Assembly (NCBI GenBank): GCA_026413225.1
Contig: CM048552.1
Span: forward strand, 204,055,553 to 204,119,552
Length of the DNA: 64,000 nucleotides
Source of the DNA: Otis tarda
Lineage: Eukaryota > Chordata > Aves > Otidiformes > Otididae
Direction of reading: 5' to 3'
The notes below the pieces were generated by a model. It did no database searches, had not been told where the DNA came from, and saw only the letters and a program-made list of their open reading frames with translations. The position numbers and the translations under genes were made by a program. The first letter of the stretch is position 1; every line of letters starts with the position of its first letter. This document shows, piece by piece, positions 1 through 11,602 of this stretch.

Positions 1-1145
1 TTGGTGTGGGTGCTCGATGTGCCTGTGTCTTCTGGGACCTCTAGAGGGAAGACATGCAGGCTTAACCGGCTGCAGAATGACAGATAAGACTCCATATCTG
101 CATACGTCTGGAAAACTAGTTTTCTTCCAGAGACAGGCACTAGAGAAGATGAATTACATTAACCTTTTCTTTTCCAACCACGGATTGTCATTAGGACAAG
201 GCAAGAAGGTGCCAAAGAGGGGAGCACAGGTCTCCGAGTCCTTGCCAGAGCCGTGGATGCCCATGAACAGGAGCACAGGTGTGAGGAGTGGGGGGTGGCA
301 CATGCCAGAGGTTGCCCTGGGGTGGGAAGCTGTGCTGATGAGGCCAGCTGCAGAGTTCACTGCTTCCTATTTGTCTGACAGAGAATTTTCTCACATTTTG
401 TGTGACATGACCCTGTTGCCATCATGCTTGGCCCTCTGGACAGAGTCCTGTTTTGACAAGGTTCATGTGAAGTCTAAGGCCTGAAAGGTCACAATGTCGC
501 ACGGCTGTACCTTCCAACTCCAGGCTGTCCTTTCTATCAACAGCTCCTCACTCTCTCTTCTAGGTCTCCTTCCTCCAAATGTGAAGCCTAAGGAAACCCG
601 CTCTTCCTATAATAATTTTTGTCAGGCTTGTGATGTGCAGTAGTGTCCTCTTTGTAATTTCTCTCTCTGATGGCAACAGAAGAGTGCTCATACAATTAGA
701 TGATTACACACGGTTATATACTTCTTTTTTCTTTGTATTTTTTTTTAATGAATAGCTAGCTCTTTTTTAAATTTCCATTCCTCTCAAAGCTTCTGTCACA
801 TCCCTAATCTCCGGGGCTGCTCAGAAGTAGAGAGGGCTTTGCTTTTCAGCACATTCCTATCCTCCACGAGCCAAAAGATGATGTGATCCTGGCAGCCCAG
901 TTTTTGTGTTGAAAGTGCGCATTGTGCTAAGGCTCTTCCCCCCTGGAGTCCTCTTTGTGCACTCCACAAAATGATGAAATCAGGGATCGTAACTCAGCAG
1001 CTAATTGGAATGATGATAACACCTTATCCATGGCCGCTTGCCAGCTCGCCTGACTGCGGCAGCAGTCTCGCCTTGGAGGATGGTCTCACTTCAATCTCCA
1101 GGTCCCTGAGTCTCGTGATTACTCCAAAGGTGTAGGTCTTCTGCC
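1..1145. other. Unique non-coding stretch, no gene recognised
   Basis: The largest open frame is 155 codons on the plus strand (17-484, ATG start). It has no recognisable domain and no coding-like neighbour. A splice-acceptor-like pyrimidine stretch ends in TAG at 561-563, but the frames after it close within about 25 codons. I see no repeat family here. Confidence 0.6.
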
Positions 1146-1520
1146 ATGGCCCATTCTGCCCTGCAGCTGGAGCCCCATGGCCTCCCTTCCTCTCTGCAGG
1201 CACAGCTCAGCCCTGGTCCTTGGCACCCTCAGGGACCACAGACAAGAAGAGAAGTTATGAAGTTGCATTGCCATGAGAGAGAGGACTTTAGGAGACACAC
1301 AGACTGCACAGCCCTTCCCCAGTTGCTGGAGCTACAGTGGCTCCTCCTGGGTCACATCCTGTATCTGACATCTAGATCTGCACCAGGAGGAATAAAAAAT
1401 CAGAGTTGTCCCTTTCAGGAGCAGAAAAGAGCTTGGGAAGATGAACACAGTCACTTCAAACCTAGGAGCCCAATAAAATACTTCTCTCCTGCATTACTAC
1501 TTGTTAAAAAAAAAAAAAAA
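1146..1520 (+). other. A-tailed, retrocopy-like transcript end (candidate)
   Basis: An AATAAA polyadenylation signal at 1472-1477 is followed 28 bases later by a run of 15 A (1506-1520). That is the spacing found at the 3' end of a polyadenylated RNA copied back into DNA. An ATG in a strong Kozak context (GCCATGG, ATG at 1146) opens a 138-codon frame that runs through the signal and the A run. This suggests the frame itself is accidental. I do not recognise the peptide. I could not find a clear target-site duplication, so the left end is arbitrary. Alternatives are a genuine poly(A) site beside a genomic A run, or coincidence. Processed retrocopies are uncommon in birds because CR1 does not prime on poly(A). 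Confidence 0.25.
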
Positions 1521-3018
1521 TTAGCTGTTTTGGAGCCAATTCCTGATTGTGATTTTTGGTGATGAGACAGAAGAGAGAAAAGGCTGATTCACAATTTCTG
1601 AGCACTCAGCTCTTCCATAATGCTTCATCACCAAGGATCTTAAAGTGATTTTGGCATATGAACGAGTTAAATTTCACCACTTCCTACTCAGGCCAGGAAA
1701 ACCTTTGTTGAGTTCATTCACAGATTAAATGGAGAAAACCTTTAGGTCAGAGTTTTCCAATCTGGGTACTTCATGTTAGATACCAAAGCTAGAAATAATA
1801 TAAAAATCTAGTGAGTTTAAAGTGCATTTGTCCATCCTTCTGCCACCACAGTAACAAAGAATTACCTAGATTAATTTTGGAATTAAGCAGACTGCTGAAT
1901 TCAGCAGCCTACTTCTGGTCTGGTAACACCAGACACCTCCTCTGCCCCCACCAGAGTTATCTATGAAAGGCTGAAGAGGAGGCAGCTTTGTTCTTTTCTG
2001 CTGAAGGGAGAGCTTCTGACTTTACAAAGTAGTGGCATCCTCCCTTCTTCCCTCTCTTCTTCCCTCCCTCTGGTTTTCTGTGTCCAGGACCATAGCAAAA
2101 GCATGAGAGATGCTGGAGTCTTCAGCACCTTCAGCTCTAGAGACATCTCCCATCAGGCTTTCACTCCTTCTACTTGTCAGAGCTCTTGTGTTGAAGAAGA
2201 CAGGTGTCCCTGTCCATGGACACCATCTGCACACAGAGGATATGAGAGTTGCCATGAACCTGCAAAACGAAACGATGGCTTAGACACAGTGAGGCCAGTG
2301 GGAATCCATGTGAAACCAGCCGAAGTTCAGTGAGTGACCCCAGCTGGGGGTCACCTGAGTGACCAGGCTGGGGACAAAAGCTGTGAGTGGGGACTCCAAG
2401 GAGCCTTCAGGGTTCCTTGGGCTGCCTGTTTGGCAAGGCTGGGGTGTGCTAACCCACTGGTCTTCACTGAGCCATCGGGGCTGCTCGCCTTGGCTGGAGC
2501 TCTCCAGAGAGCTGCCTCCACTTATCCACCCCCAGCTGCCCTGCCTGGACCTGCCCCAGCTCGTCCGGGGGGAAGCTGAGGTAGCCCCTCAAAGACCTGC
2601 GCTCAGTAGCTTCAGAGTAGCCGCTCTGGGTGTACAGGACCAGGCACAAACCTTGGGTTGGGTACGAGACCTCCTGAAATGGCTGCATTCTCTTCTTTCG
2701 GAGCATGTCTCGCAGGCCGTGCTGCGCTAACGGGATTTTTGTGGCAGTGGCGTGTTACAAGGCACTACGAGGATCCGCAAGGCTCCGGGCTAAAGTCTGT
2801 TTTGCCTCTGCATCCTGACTATCTGAGCAGAAAGGCTGGCTTAGCTTGTAAATGTGACTTCACAGGAACATGGCAAAAGACAGAGATACCTTAAGCCAGT
2901 AAATGTTTCCAGATGGGGGCATTTCTGGTGAACTTTTTACTTCTGCCTCTAAATGAAGCACTGTTAGCTTTTTACAAAGATAGGAAAGATTTGAGCCTTA
3001 GGGTTAAGTGTGGTAGGA
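1521..3018. other. Unique non-coding stretch with a pyrimidine run and a GC-richer patch
   Basis: A 34-nt uninterrupted pyrimidine run lies at 2038-2071. The part from about 2330 to 2720 is visibly GC-richer and gives overlapping open frames on both strands (up to 123 codons, 2359-2730), as GC-rich DNA does by chance. No protein family is recognisable. Confidence 0.55.
2334..2354. repeat. Perfect 8-bp inverted repeat with nuclear-receptor half-site sequence
   Basis: GTGACCCC (2334-2341) and GGGGTCAC (2347-2354) are exact reverse complements separated by 5 bases. The arms contain TGACCC and GGGTCA, which together form an everted repeat with a 7-base spacer. Such half-sites are bound by the nuclear-receptor family. 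Function here is inference only; a short palindrome can arise by chance. Confidence 0.4.
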
Positions 3019-3196
3019 CTCTTTCTTTTTCTTTCTTTCACTTTCTTTCTTTCTTTTTCCTTTTTTTTTTTTTGCTTTCTTTTCTTCTTTCTATCTTTCT
3101 TTCTTTTCTCTTCCACTTTCTTTTCTTTCTTTTTCCTTTCTGAGTCTTTTCCTTTCTCCATTTTTCTCTCTTCTCTTCTCTCTCTTTTTTTTTTTT
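3019..3196 (+). repeat. Long polypyrimidine tract, CTTT/CTTTT-rich
   Basis: About 178 nt are almost entirely C and T, with only 8 purines (near 3040, 3074, 3093, 3115, 3142-3144 and 3160). The repeat unit is irregular CTTT/CTTTT, with a pure T run near 3061-3073. The low-complexity Phe/Leu/Ser-rich and Lys/Glu-rich open frames across it on either strand are translation artefacts. The tract ends in a T run at 3186-3196. Confidence 0.9.
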
Positions 3197-4525
3197 AAAA
3201 GGAACCTAAGAAGAAGGAAACACTGCTGTTTCAGAAAATAAAGCTTAATGTATTCCTAGAAGCCTGTAAGCAGAAAAAGAACAGGCAAAAGAGGGAGAGC
3301 AAGCAAGTTTTGACAGTAATAGCAGCGAGCCAGTGGAACATCTTGAAAGGAACTAGCCTTGTCTTAGGAAATTAAAAAGACATGTGTGGAGCTGTTAAAA
3401 AGCCTGAGAAAAGTGTCTATGGTTCTCAAGCGAGGCAGTCCTGCAGGAGGAAGTTTACAAGAGGTAGGAGTAGTAGTATCCGTGACTTTAATCTGGTCTT
3501 GGAAATTATTAGTTCTAAGCATGCTGGAAGGAATTAAGACGAAACAAGAATTTCAGTTTAGAATCTGAGTCTTTGATGCTTTATGAAAGTAATTTGATTG
3601 CATCAAATGGGTCCCAGGGATAGGAACCTTAGTCCATAAATATCACCAATCCACATCATTAAAAAAACCTCAATCTGCACTTTTTTTTTTTCCCCCTTCT
3701 TCTTTTTGCAGTGCTAATATTCTTTGGACATGAGAGGCCTGCAGCTGAATCAGCAGGGAGATTGATTTCTCTCTCTCCCTTTAAAAGAGGGAAAGAAGGT
3801 CCCTTTGGGTCAGGGTTAAGGGCTTGGAAGGGGCCGAATGGGAAAGTTCATCTCACAGCTGCCAGCAGTATATAGTACCAGGCCCATGGATAACAACAGG
3901 ATGTGGGTTTTGAGCACTGTCAGCTCCTTCATGATATATTTCTTTTTAATTTTCTCCTTTTAAAATAATACACCAGCGAAGAACATTCTTTATTATCATA
4001 ACAAAATCTCTGCTCCAGTGACTCTGAGACGTTCCTAATTGTTTTCAATCTGTCAGGAGCGCTTTCTGTTTGCATTTCTGCAACCACTCAAGAGATTGCT
4101 GTAAAGAAAACAAACAAAAAAAAAAAAGTGGCCTGGGCTGACTCAGGGGCTGGGTGATGGGTTACAGCACTTTCACCTCGCTCACCGCTGCTGCGCAGGA
4201 ACCAAAAGCTGAATTGGTTGGTACGAACTCGAGTTATCAGCTTTGCAACAGCCAATTTTGAGGTGTTGTTAGCACTGGAAGTCACCAAACAGGCACAGTG
4301 ACAGTCAGTGAGTTAAAAATAAACCCTGGTGATGGTGGAAGGCGCAGGGAAAACACCCCATTCACCCAAGCGTGGAGATGGAAAGTGAAGGGGAAGAGCA
4401 TGCAGCTCTTCACGCTGTCATCCTGTGGATGACAAATAGCAACGCGTTTCCCACAGAGCAAAACACATCTGATCTAACTTTTCACACTGTTTCATAAAGA
4501 GTGATCTCATTAATGTGAGAGCAGA
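3197..4525. other. Unique non-coding stretch with one strong acceptor-like site
   Basis: A 28-nt pyrimidine run (3680-3707) followed by GCAG (3708-3711) matches a 3' splice-site consensus. The sequence after it shows no convincing open exon or matched donor. A run of A near 4120-4130 and a TATA-like string near 3870 are unremarkable. No repeat family or gene is recognised. Confidence 0.5.
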
Positions 4526-4930
4526 ATGATTTCTGGGAAGAGTCTTGTCCTGACTGGTTGCTGTCGAGCCTACAAGAGCAGGCGATGCAGAGCAGCCTTA
4601 TACCACCATCGCTGCATCCTCAGCGGCGCGTCGTGCTGGCCTGGCCGCGCGATGGAGGGAGCACTGGGAGCAGAGGGGCTGCAGGGAAGGCGGTGCACAG
4701 GAGGCACAGGGCCCCCTGCAAATATCTGCTGGCAGAGCTGGGGCACACGGGCCGTGGGAGGAGCGCCGAGGAATTTTCCCAGCATCGTTCCCTGCCTGTG
4801 TGGGTGTTGCCTCCCACCACGGAGCTGGAGTCCTGTTATGACTCTCGATATTACAGCAGGAATGGTGGGCCTCCACCCCGGAGGGAGTCCCTGCCATACC
4901 GCAGGCTGTGGTAGACAGGTCCTACCTTGA
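4526..4930. other. GC- and CpG-richer patch with overlapping open frames
   Basis: CpG dinucleotides cluster here more densely than in the flanks, mainly at 4620-4660 and 4745-4775. Both strands are open in several frames (134 and 118 codons plus, 139 codons minus), as expected of GC-rich DNA. None resembles a known protein. It could be a small unmethylated CpG patch or an untranslated or lncRNA exon. I cannot choose between these. Confidence 0.3.
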
Positions 4931-5697
4931 AGAGCTGCAGAACAAAGATGGGCGACAGAGCTGCCCCATCCAGCAAGCAAGCTGGGCACTGAAGGCAGCT
5001 TTCACGTTGCCCACTAGAAATGCTCGTTAGTTGTCAAACTTGTACCTCTCCGTTCGTGGTATAGTGACTGGTGGTCTATCTGGAGAGAGCTTGGATGTCT
5101 TCTTGAGCTTGATGATAAGGTGCAGTGGTCATGATGACTGTGGCTCATAGCCTTAGAGAAACCTGAATCCTGATCTGATAGACTTAGAAGGCAAGCAGAT
5201 TAAACAGAGGGGCTATGGATCAAGTCCATGGAGGTTTATTCAGGATCACCCAGGAAGATGAAGACAGGACTGGGCACTGAGCCCCTCAATCACAGTTCAG
5301 TGCCATAACCACGCGTTCCTCCGGAACCGTCCTCCCGGGGCTCTCCATGGCCATCAGGGCTCCAGATGTCTCTCAGCGCAGAAGGAGCTGAAGAAGAGTC
5401 GGGGCTGGTTTTGCATGCGTAAACAAAAAAGAGGAACCACAGGCACTGTCTATCGGTATGTTTGAAAGATACTCATCACCCTGGCATCTGATATCCCCTG
5501 AGCTGCTGTCAGCTGCCAGCACTGAGAAGTCCACACAAAATCTCTGACCACCCCTGGAGAAAGGTCTGGGTGAAGAGTGGGTCAGTGCAGAGCACCAGAG
5601 CCCAGGGCCTGAGTCAGGCCTTTGTTATGAAGGACAGGAAGAAGGGCTTGTATCGGAAAGGGCTTATCCTGCCGGTTTGGAAGTCATGGCTCCTTTT
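4931..5697. other. Unique non-coding stretch
   Basis: I see no repeat family, splice-bounded open frame or structured RNA. The only larger open frame, 98 codons at 5570-5866 (plus), runs on into the SINE-like segment downstream and is not credible. Confidence 0.5.
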
Positions 5698-5820
5698 ACT
5701 CTGCCACAGACTTCCCACATGTGCTTTAGGCACATCCTTCAGCTCTCTTTGGCTGCTGGTCCCCTGTGTAAAATGGAGGTGTTGCCTTACTCTGCCTCAT
5801 CAGGGAGCTGTAAAAGATGG
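5698..5820 (+). mobile_element. MIR/CORE-SINE-like ancient repeat
   Basis: The order of blocks matches the MIR-type SINE: CTGCCAC near 5701, a degenerate middle corresponding to the CTTGGGCAAGTCACTT region, a CTCTCTTTGGCT stretch for the CTCTCTGTGCCTCAG region, then TGTGTAAAATGGAGG (5765-5779) for the diagnostic CTGTAAAATGGGG, and finally CTGCCTCATCAGGG (5792-5805). The copy is strongly diverged and fragmentary, as expected for an element that was active in early amniotes. Ends are approximate. Confidence 0.5.
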
Positions 5821-7706
5821 CCCATTTCCAATTTGCAGGGGCTTTTGTGGTTGCCCGTACAAGTAACTTAAAAAACTTCAGCTTGGAGCAAACCATCTTT
5901 GGGACCTCTGCTTGGTCTTGGTACTTGGGAGGAATCCCATGGTGAAAAAAACCACAAGGTTCCCGTTCTCCACTGCTGCACAGAGGTCTTTTAGTGGCGC
6001 ACAGTTTCCCACCTGTTTTGCACCGACATAAGGGGTTCTGCTAAACGCAAGGCAGCAGTCGGGTCCGTGCTTTCCCACAGGAAGCACTGGACACAGAGAT
6101 AAACTCCTCCACATTAACACTGAGATAACAGCAAATCTCTTGCAACTAGGGACATGAAGCATGGCAGCCACAGTCGCCATGGGGTGTGTGGGGCTCTGGC
6201 ACATTTTTTTATGAAGAAGCAAAATTGTTTCCCCTCTCAGCTTCCTGAGAAGGGAGAGACAGACCCTTGGCTAGCCTGGCTCGTCAGGAGCAGTGTTGCT
6301 ACTACTCCTCGTCCTCCCCGTGCTCCTTGACTCCCTTTGCTCTCTGCAGCAGCGTACAGAGATGCAGAGCGTGGCTGCGGGCAGCAGAGGAGCAAACAAG
6401 CACTAGAACAAAACAGAAAGCATGTTCTCATGCAAACCTCATTAATAATGGAGAGTGAGTCAAGAGAAATGCTAAATATAAATGATATTTCTTGTTTGGA
6501 AGAGAGGGAACGTACTGCACCACTGCAAAGAGGGAACGTGAAAGGTGAAGCCTTTCAGAGTTTACATCACACACTCATTACTCACACAAACATTTAGGCT
6601 ATTTCACAGTTACTGCAAGATTTAGGCAGGCAACAGGATGACAAACTTCACTAACAAATAAACAAAGAAATCCCTCATAGATTGAGATTTTTACTATCTC
6701 AGTCCTTTTTTTCCTACTTGAATTCCAAGTCTCCAGTTTTTTTCTTACTGATGACTCTGCAGAGAACTGAAATTCATGCTGAAATGAAAAGGCATTTTCT
6801 CAGGTTAAGCAAATGTTGCCCATATAGCCCTGCTCAGCAAATGCATGCCTCTTGGAGACACACTGCCAGCAATGACACTGTGACTCAGGGCCATCAGGCT
6901 ACTCTCTGGCCCAGCGATCCAGTTAGGTGTTTTAAAGATGCAAGTAATTTTAAGTAGAGAGTACATGTTACTCTGCCCATAAGCCTCTGCCACAGCGTGA
7001 CGTAAAGACCTCCTGATACTGAGGTCCACGCGTTCTTTCTCTTTTATGCTGGTCGTTAATCTCAGAAATGCATATGAAATTGATTTCCTTTTCACAACAT
7101 TGTTTTCAAATGATTCTTCTGTTTTCTTCTGCTTGGTTTTTGGCAATCTCAGTGGCTTGGGAGCTACAAGGAATGTAATTCAGAGCTTCTCTGAATGTTT
7201 CAGTGCCAAAGTCATCAGTACTTGCTCCCTCCCGTGTTGTATTGGTTGTGAGAGCACTAAGGAAGCTGCAAAGAGTGGGGGCATCAGGGTGGTAAAACTC
7301 AATGCAAGAATGAGCGTAATCATCAGAAATGAGATCCTTTTGAGCTTACAGAACTAGAAGCAGAACTTGGATGCTAAACCTGCTAGTCCTTTGGAGTGAT
7401 GTTGTATTTTTTTTTAACTATCAAGTCCAGAAAGAGAAAACGGAAGGATCAATTGCTTTAATACTCACTGCACTTCTGAACAGCAAAGTTCTCAAATAGT
7501 AAAAGTCCCCCAACGGCTCGCCCTTCGCCTGTGAACAGCGAGCTTACATGCAGGGAGGGAGAAAAATGCAGCCACATTCCTTTCGCACTCCCACTCGCCT
7601 CTGAGGTTCTTCCACTTCCTTCCTATGGCTTTTTTTAGAACTGTAGTGTTTTTCTCACGTCCGGCAACAAAGGATGTTTTGTGCTGCTGCTGAGGTTGTT
7701 GGTTTC
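5821..7706. other. Unique non-coding stretch
   Basis: Open frames up to 114 codons (minus, 5878-6222) and 113 codons (minus, 6805-7146) show no family motif. An 11-bp direct repeat (AGAGGGAACGT) occurs at 6503-6513 and 6529-6539, 26 bp apart. No transposon or RNA gene is recognised. Confidence 0.5.
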
Positions 7707-7725
7707 TTTTTTTTTTTTTTTTTTT
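7707..7725 (+). repeat. Poly-T run, 19 nt
   Basis: This is an uninterrupted T run. Read on the minus strand it is an A run without an upstream AATAAA, so it does not look like a retrocopy tail. It is probably a length-variable mononucleotide repeat. Confidence 0.9.
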
Positions 7726-10700
7726 AACTTCAGATGCAGCTATCATGTTTGAAAATATCACTCTTGTTTGTGTGGAAGCACAACTTTTTTTACTCTCTGG
7801 TACCTTACAAGTGTGATCAATTGCTGGGAATGTGTTTAGTTGGTTAAATTCTCCCACCAGAGTCGACATTTGTATTTCCTGCAACCCTCTTATTTGCTTG
7901 TGAAAACTACCATGCTGCAGCCCTGAAGGTAGAACAAAATTCAGGAGATTGCAGTGATTTCTCTGCTCTGTTGCTGAATAAGAAAAGGGATCACTCCAGA
8001 ATTACCATGGTACAGCTGAGAGCAGAGCATGGTACATAAATCGATTCCTAAAATGCATAGCTCATAAAACCCACAAAACTCTTGTGATGTTTCCAGTAAA
8101 AAATCCGATGAGGGGACAAGGAGGAGCAGATTAATATCGGAATCACAGTTTCCAGCCCCCAGAGTCAGCTCTCCCATTTTACAGTAGTGTAACATCGTGA
8201 AATCAGAGTGCAGAAATGCATCCAGGATTAAACCTTTGGGATTTGATATGTTCTTGTCCCCAATCACTATAGCTAAGTCTTTGTCACGGTGATAAATTGC
8301 CCACGGTCACACACATTGACATTACTCGCTTTGAGAAGTGAAACTCCAAACATCAGCCATCGCTGTGTCAGGGACCCTGGATATTGGATATTCAAGCATT
8401 CAGTGTTTGCAATTTATTATAATTTGTAGGCAGCTAGACAAGGTGAGGGGAAAGCCCATAGACAGCCTGGAATTATATCATAAATCTCCAAAAGCCCTAA
8501 CATAATCTTTAAGACTACCTTCAGTTCCTCGGGCAGGGAGTACAAGTGATACAGCGAGCCTGATTTTGACCTTTTACTCAGCAGTGCTGCACAGGTATTA
8601 TTGCAGCGTTGGCTTTGGCTTCTGCAGGAGTCAGTGCGTAAGTGTCTTGGAAAGGAAGTATCCAGTTCAGTGAAAAAAATGTAAAGACTGCTATCGCAAT
8701 GCCTGTTTCATTTCACTAGTCAGGGTGAAGCAAAGAGAAAATGAGAGGCCATGAATCTCCACTGCCTGGTGTGGGAATGCTCCTGGTTTGTGCAGATGGG
8801 GGTAGAGTGAGGTACCACACACTGTCACTCTGGGGACATCCTTTGTACGGCGCATAACTTGAGAAATATGCATACCCATCTCACTTGCCGAGTGATTTTC
8901 CAGAGCAATACCAATACCAGCCCTCCAAAATAGTCAGCAAAATTCAGGAGCCTGCTGGAGCTCTTACAAAGTGAGCTTGATTAAGAAAACAATTTGATAG
9001 CTACTTTTGTGGTGAGTCTGGTTTCCTATCTCTGCTGCCAGGCTTTCCAGAAGGAAAGGAAGAATTCTCCCCCATTGTATTGCAAAAGCCTTGCAAGAGC
9101 CGTGGAGCCTGCTCTGGTTGGTGTGAGCCCTCGACTGTGCTCTGGGGATTCATAATGTCACGCACACAAATTGGGGTACCTGTGCAGACCACGGATGTCC
9201 CTGTGACTTCCAGACAGCTCGACTGTGGCTTTTTATTGCCCGTCTTCCCCCTAACAGGAGGCTGAGTGGAGGGAGAAATGTCTGATCTGGGTGGCTTGAG
9301 TACCACCCTCACTCTGCAAGTATAGCTGCAGGAATATGCGCTGCAGTGCCATCCATCCCCCCTTTTCTGCTAGGTCATTCCACCCCAGCCTCCCAGAAAA
9401 CAACACATACCCAAGCCACAGGCATCCCTGCAGCCCGGGGCTGAGACAAACGCATGGAGGCTGCTTCACGCCAAGATGACAGGCAGCGAACTGGGAGGCC
9501 CAAGGCACGTTTGCTTGTTTTCTCCGGCCGGTTCTGCTACAAGGGCCGTGACTCGAACAGAGTCGAACACCCAGGGTGGTAATATCTTAAATAACCATAG
9601 CTGTTTATCAAAAATGAGTCAGTCTTCCATTGGGTTTGGTTAACATGGGCAAGCAAACCGGATTTAATCTCAGCCTTGCTGTAGATACAGCCACTTGCAG
9701 CTGCTTCCAGAAAAGCGTTTTAGTTAACGAGCGACTGGATGAGAATGCCACCAGCTGAAAGGTGGTGTCAGATGGATGTCCATGGCAAGACCTGGCCTGC
9801 TGGTTTTGTCACTGCTGTGGGGCACACTGTAACAGCCTGATGAAAAGTCCTGGCTGGCTTTTCTGTGACCCAAACAGATTCAGGTCCATGAGCCATCAGC
9901 TGATGGTTTCTAACACAGCAAGCACCATGGCTTATGCCAACCCCATGCCTCAGAGGCATGAGATGGTCCCCGTGGCCGTAGCTAGTGTGCTGCAGTGCAG
10001 CAGTGCAATGTGATCAGTGCTCATCCAGATAGAGAAACTCAGCGTTGTCAACATAGCCTGTGAAAAGAGCCTGCTAGTCTACAGTCAACTCACTTTTTTA
10101 TAAGTTTTAACTTATAAGACAGAAATGCCTTTAAATACTTGCCCAAGTAGCACTTTCAATAGACAGCCACAGGGAGGGAGAAGCTGTGAAGGCTTTACCT
10201 TGCTCCTGCGCTGCCCTGGCCATCCCCACTGTGGTCCCCAGCTGCCGCAGGCAGTGGGCTCTAAGGTCGCACCCACAGCCTGGCCTCGCTGCTGCTACTA
10301 CTTTAATGTTGCTAGCTTGCATTTATTTCCATCCTGCTAGAAAAAATACAGCTTCAACCTCCGTCCCTAGAGGCGGCTGCGATCCTGTTTCAGTAAAGCC
10401 AAGCAGATGTGGCTGCCCCTGACACCAACTGGGACCTGTGCTGCTTCCCCACTGCTGGGACATTTCCCAGATCAGGAGGGAGTGGAGTCTGGCACAGACA
10501 GAGGAAATGCACCTGCTTTGCCCCTTCCAGTAAAGGTGATTTATGGGCAGGAAAGATCCACCTTTCAAGGCTGGCAGGCACGGCGGGGCAGAGCTCTGGC
10601 TGGCCCAGCCAGGGCAGCACCCAGGGCTGCGGTGCTCGGTCCCAGCCCCAAAGCTGCAGGGAAGGGGAGCTTGGATTTATGTGAGACTTGGCAAATCTGC

Positions 10701-11193
10701 AGAAAGCCTGGAGGAACCGTGCTCGGGAGACAAGTGCAGCCTCTAGATCTACTCTACAAATCCCGAACAACCTCTGGATGAATTTCAGCTGAAAACTGGC
10801 TCTTTCATGCCTGTGATAACTGCACTTGACAGCCACACAGAGACCCTTTCATATTTAAAAATAGAAAAAGCAATTAACTATTGGAGTCAACATAAGCCGG
10901 GAACTGGCACAGTAGCAGAGCAGCGTCTGTAGGAATCTGACTGCAGCAGAGGCCATAGTGGCTGTGGTCATGAAGAGGTCATGTGCCCGTCAGCCCAGGG
11001 GGACCCCCCAGCATTTGGGGGGGCAGAAAAGCTGCTCAAACACAGATGCAAAGCAGATTCCTGCCCCATGGCAGCAGGGTCGGTACGCAGCAAGAGTGAA
11101 GGCAGCCTCAGAACCCCCTCAAAGAGTTTGATGGAGTCAGTGCTACTTTGTCGAACCCAGCCTAGCTCGGCATTTGGGTGTACTCAAGCTGAA
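7726..11193. other. Unique non-coding stretch, nothing recognised
   Basis: The larger open frames are all overlapping and anonymous: 108 codons minus at 7941-8267, 103 codons minus at 9001-9312, and 148 codons minus with 124 codons plus around 10390-10836. The 10.2-10.8 kb part is GC-richer, which explains its open frames. A short string near 8300 (TTGCCCACGGTCACAC) resembles the middle of a MIR element but is too isolated to call. Confidence 0.5.
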
Positions 11194-11470
11194 ACAGAAT
11201 CATTTAATAGTCTGAGTTGGAAGGGACCTTTAAAGGTCATCTAGTCCAACCCCCCTGCAAGAAGCAGGGACATCTCCAACAAGATCAGGTTGCTCAGAGT
11301 CCCATCCAACCTGGCCCTGAATGTTTCCAGGGGTGGGGCATCCACCACCTCTCTGGGCAACCTGTGCCAGTGTTCCACCACTCTCAGTGTAAAAAATTTC
11401 TTCCTAATATCTAATCTAAATCTTCCTCCCTCTATTTTGAAACCATTACCCCTTGTCCTATCACAATGCT
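11194..11470 (-). mobile_element. CR1 LINE, 5'-truncated 3' end
   Basis: Read from low to high coordinate this is the reverse complement of the avian CR1 3' region. It contains the conserved TTGGAAGGGACCTTTAAAGG block (11218-11237), TCATCTAGTCCAACCCCCCT (11238-11257), the CAGGTTGCTCAGAG block, the GGGGCATCCACCACCTCTCT block and CTTCCTAATATCTAATCT. The element's 3' terminus is at the low-coordinate end, where the usual TCTATGATT-type terminal repeat is decayed. Only the last part of the LINE is present, so it encodes no reverse transcriptase. Small open frames across it are artefacts. Confidence 0.95.
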
Positions 11471-11602
11471 TGTATGGCTCTGGTTTACTCTTCTCCGGTG
11501 ACTGTGCAATGAGTGTGGCGTGTCAGAGGCAAGCCTTGGGGGTACAAACACCAGTCATGAGGTTACCAGGCAAGAACCACTGATTTCTTCTCTTTTCCAT
11601 AG

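Noticed and set aside
545-640. Acceptor-like CTCTCTTCTAG with a short open frame after it
   Set aside because: The only frame that stays open closes after about 25 codons and no upstream exon fits. Such sites are common by chance.
2913-3198. Phe/Leu-rich and Lys/Glu-rich open frames
   Set aside because: They translate the polypyrimidine tract and its complement. They are low-complexity artefacts.
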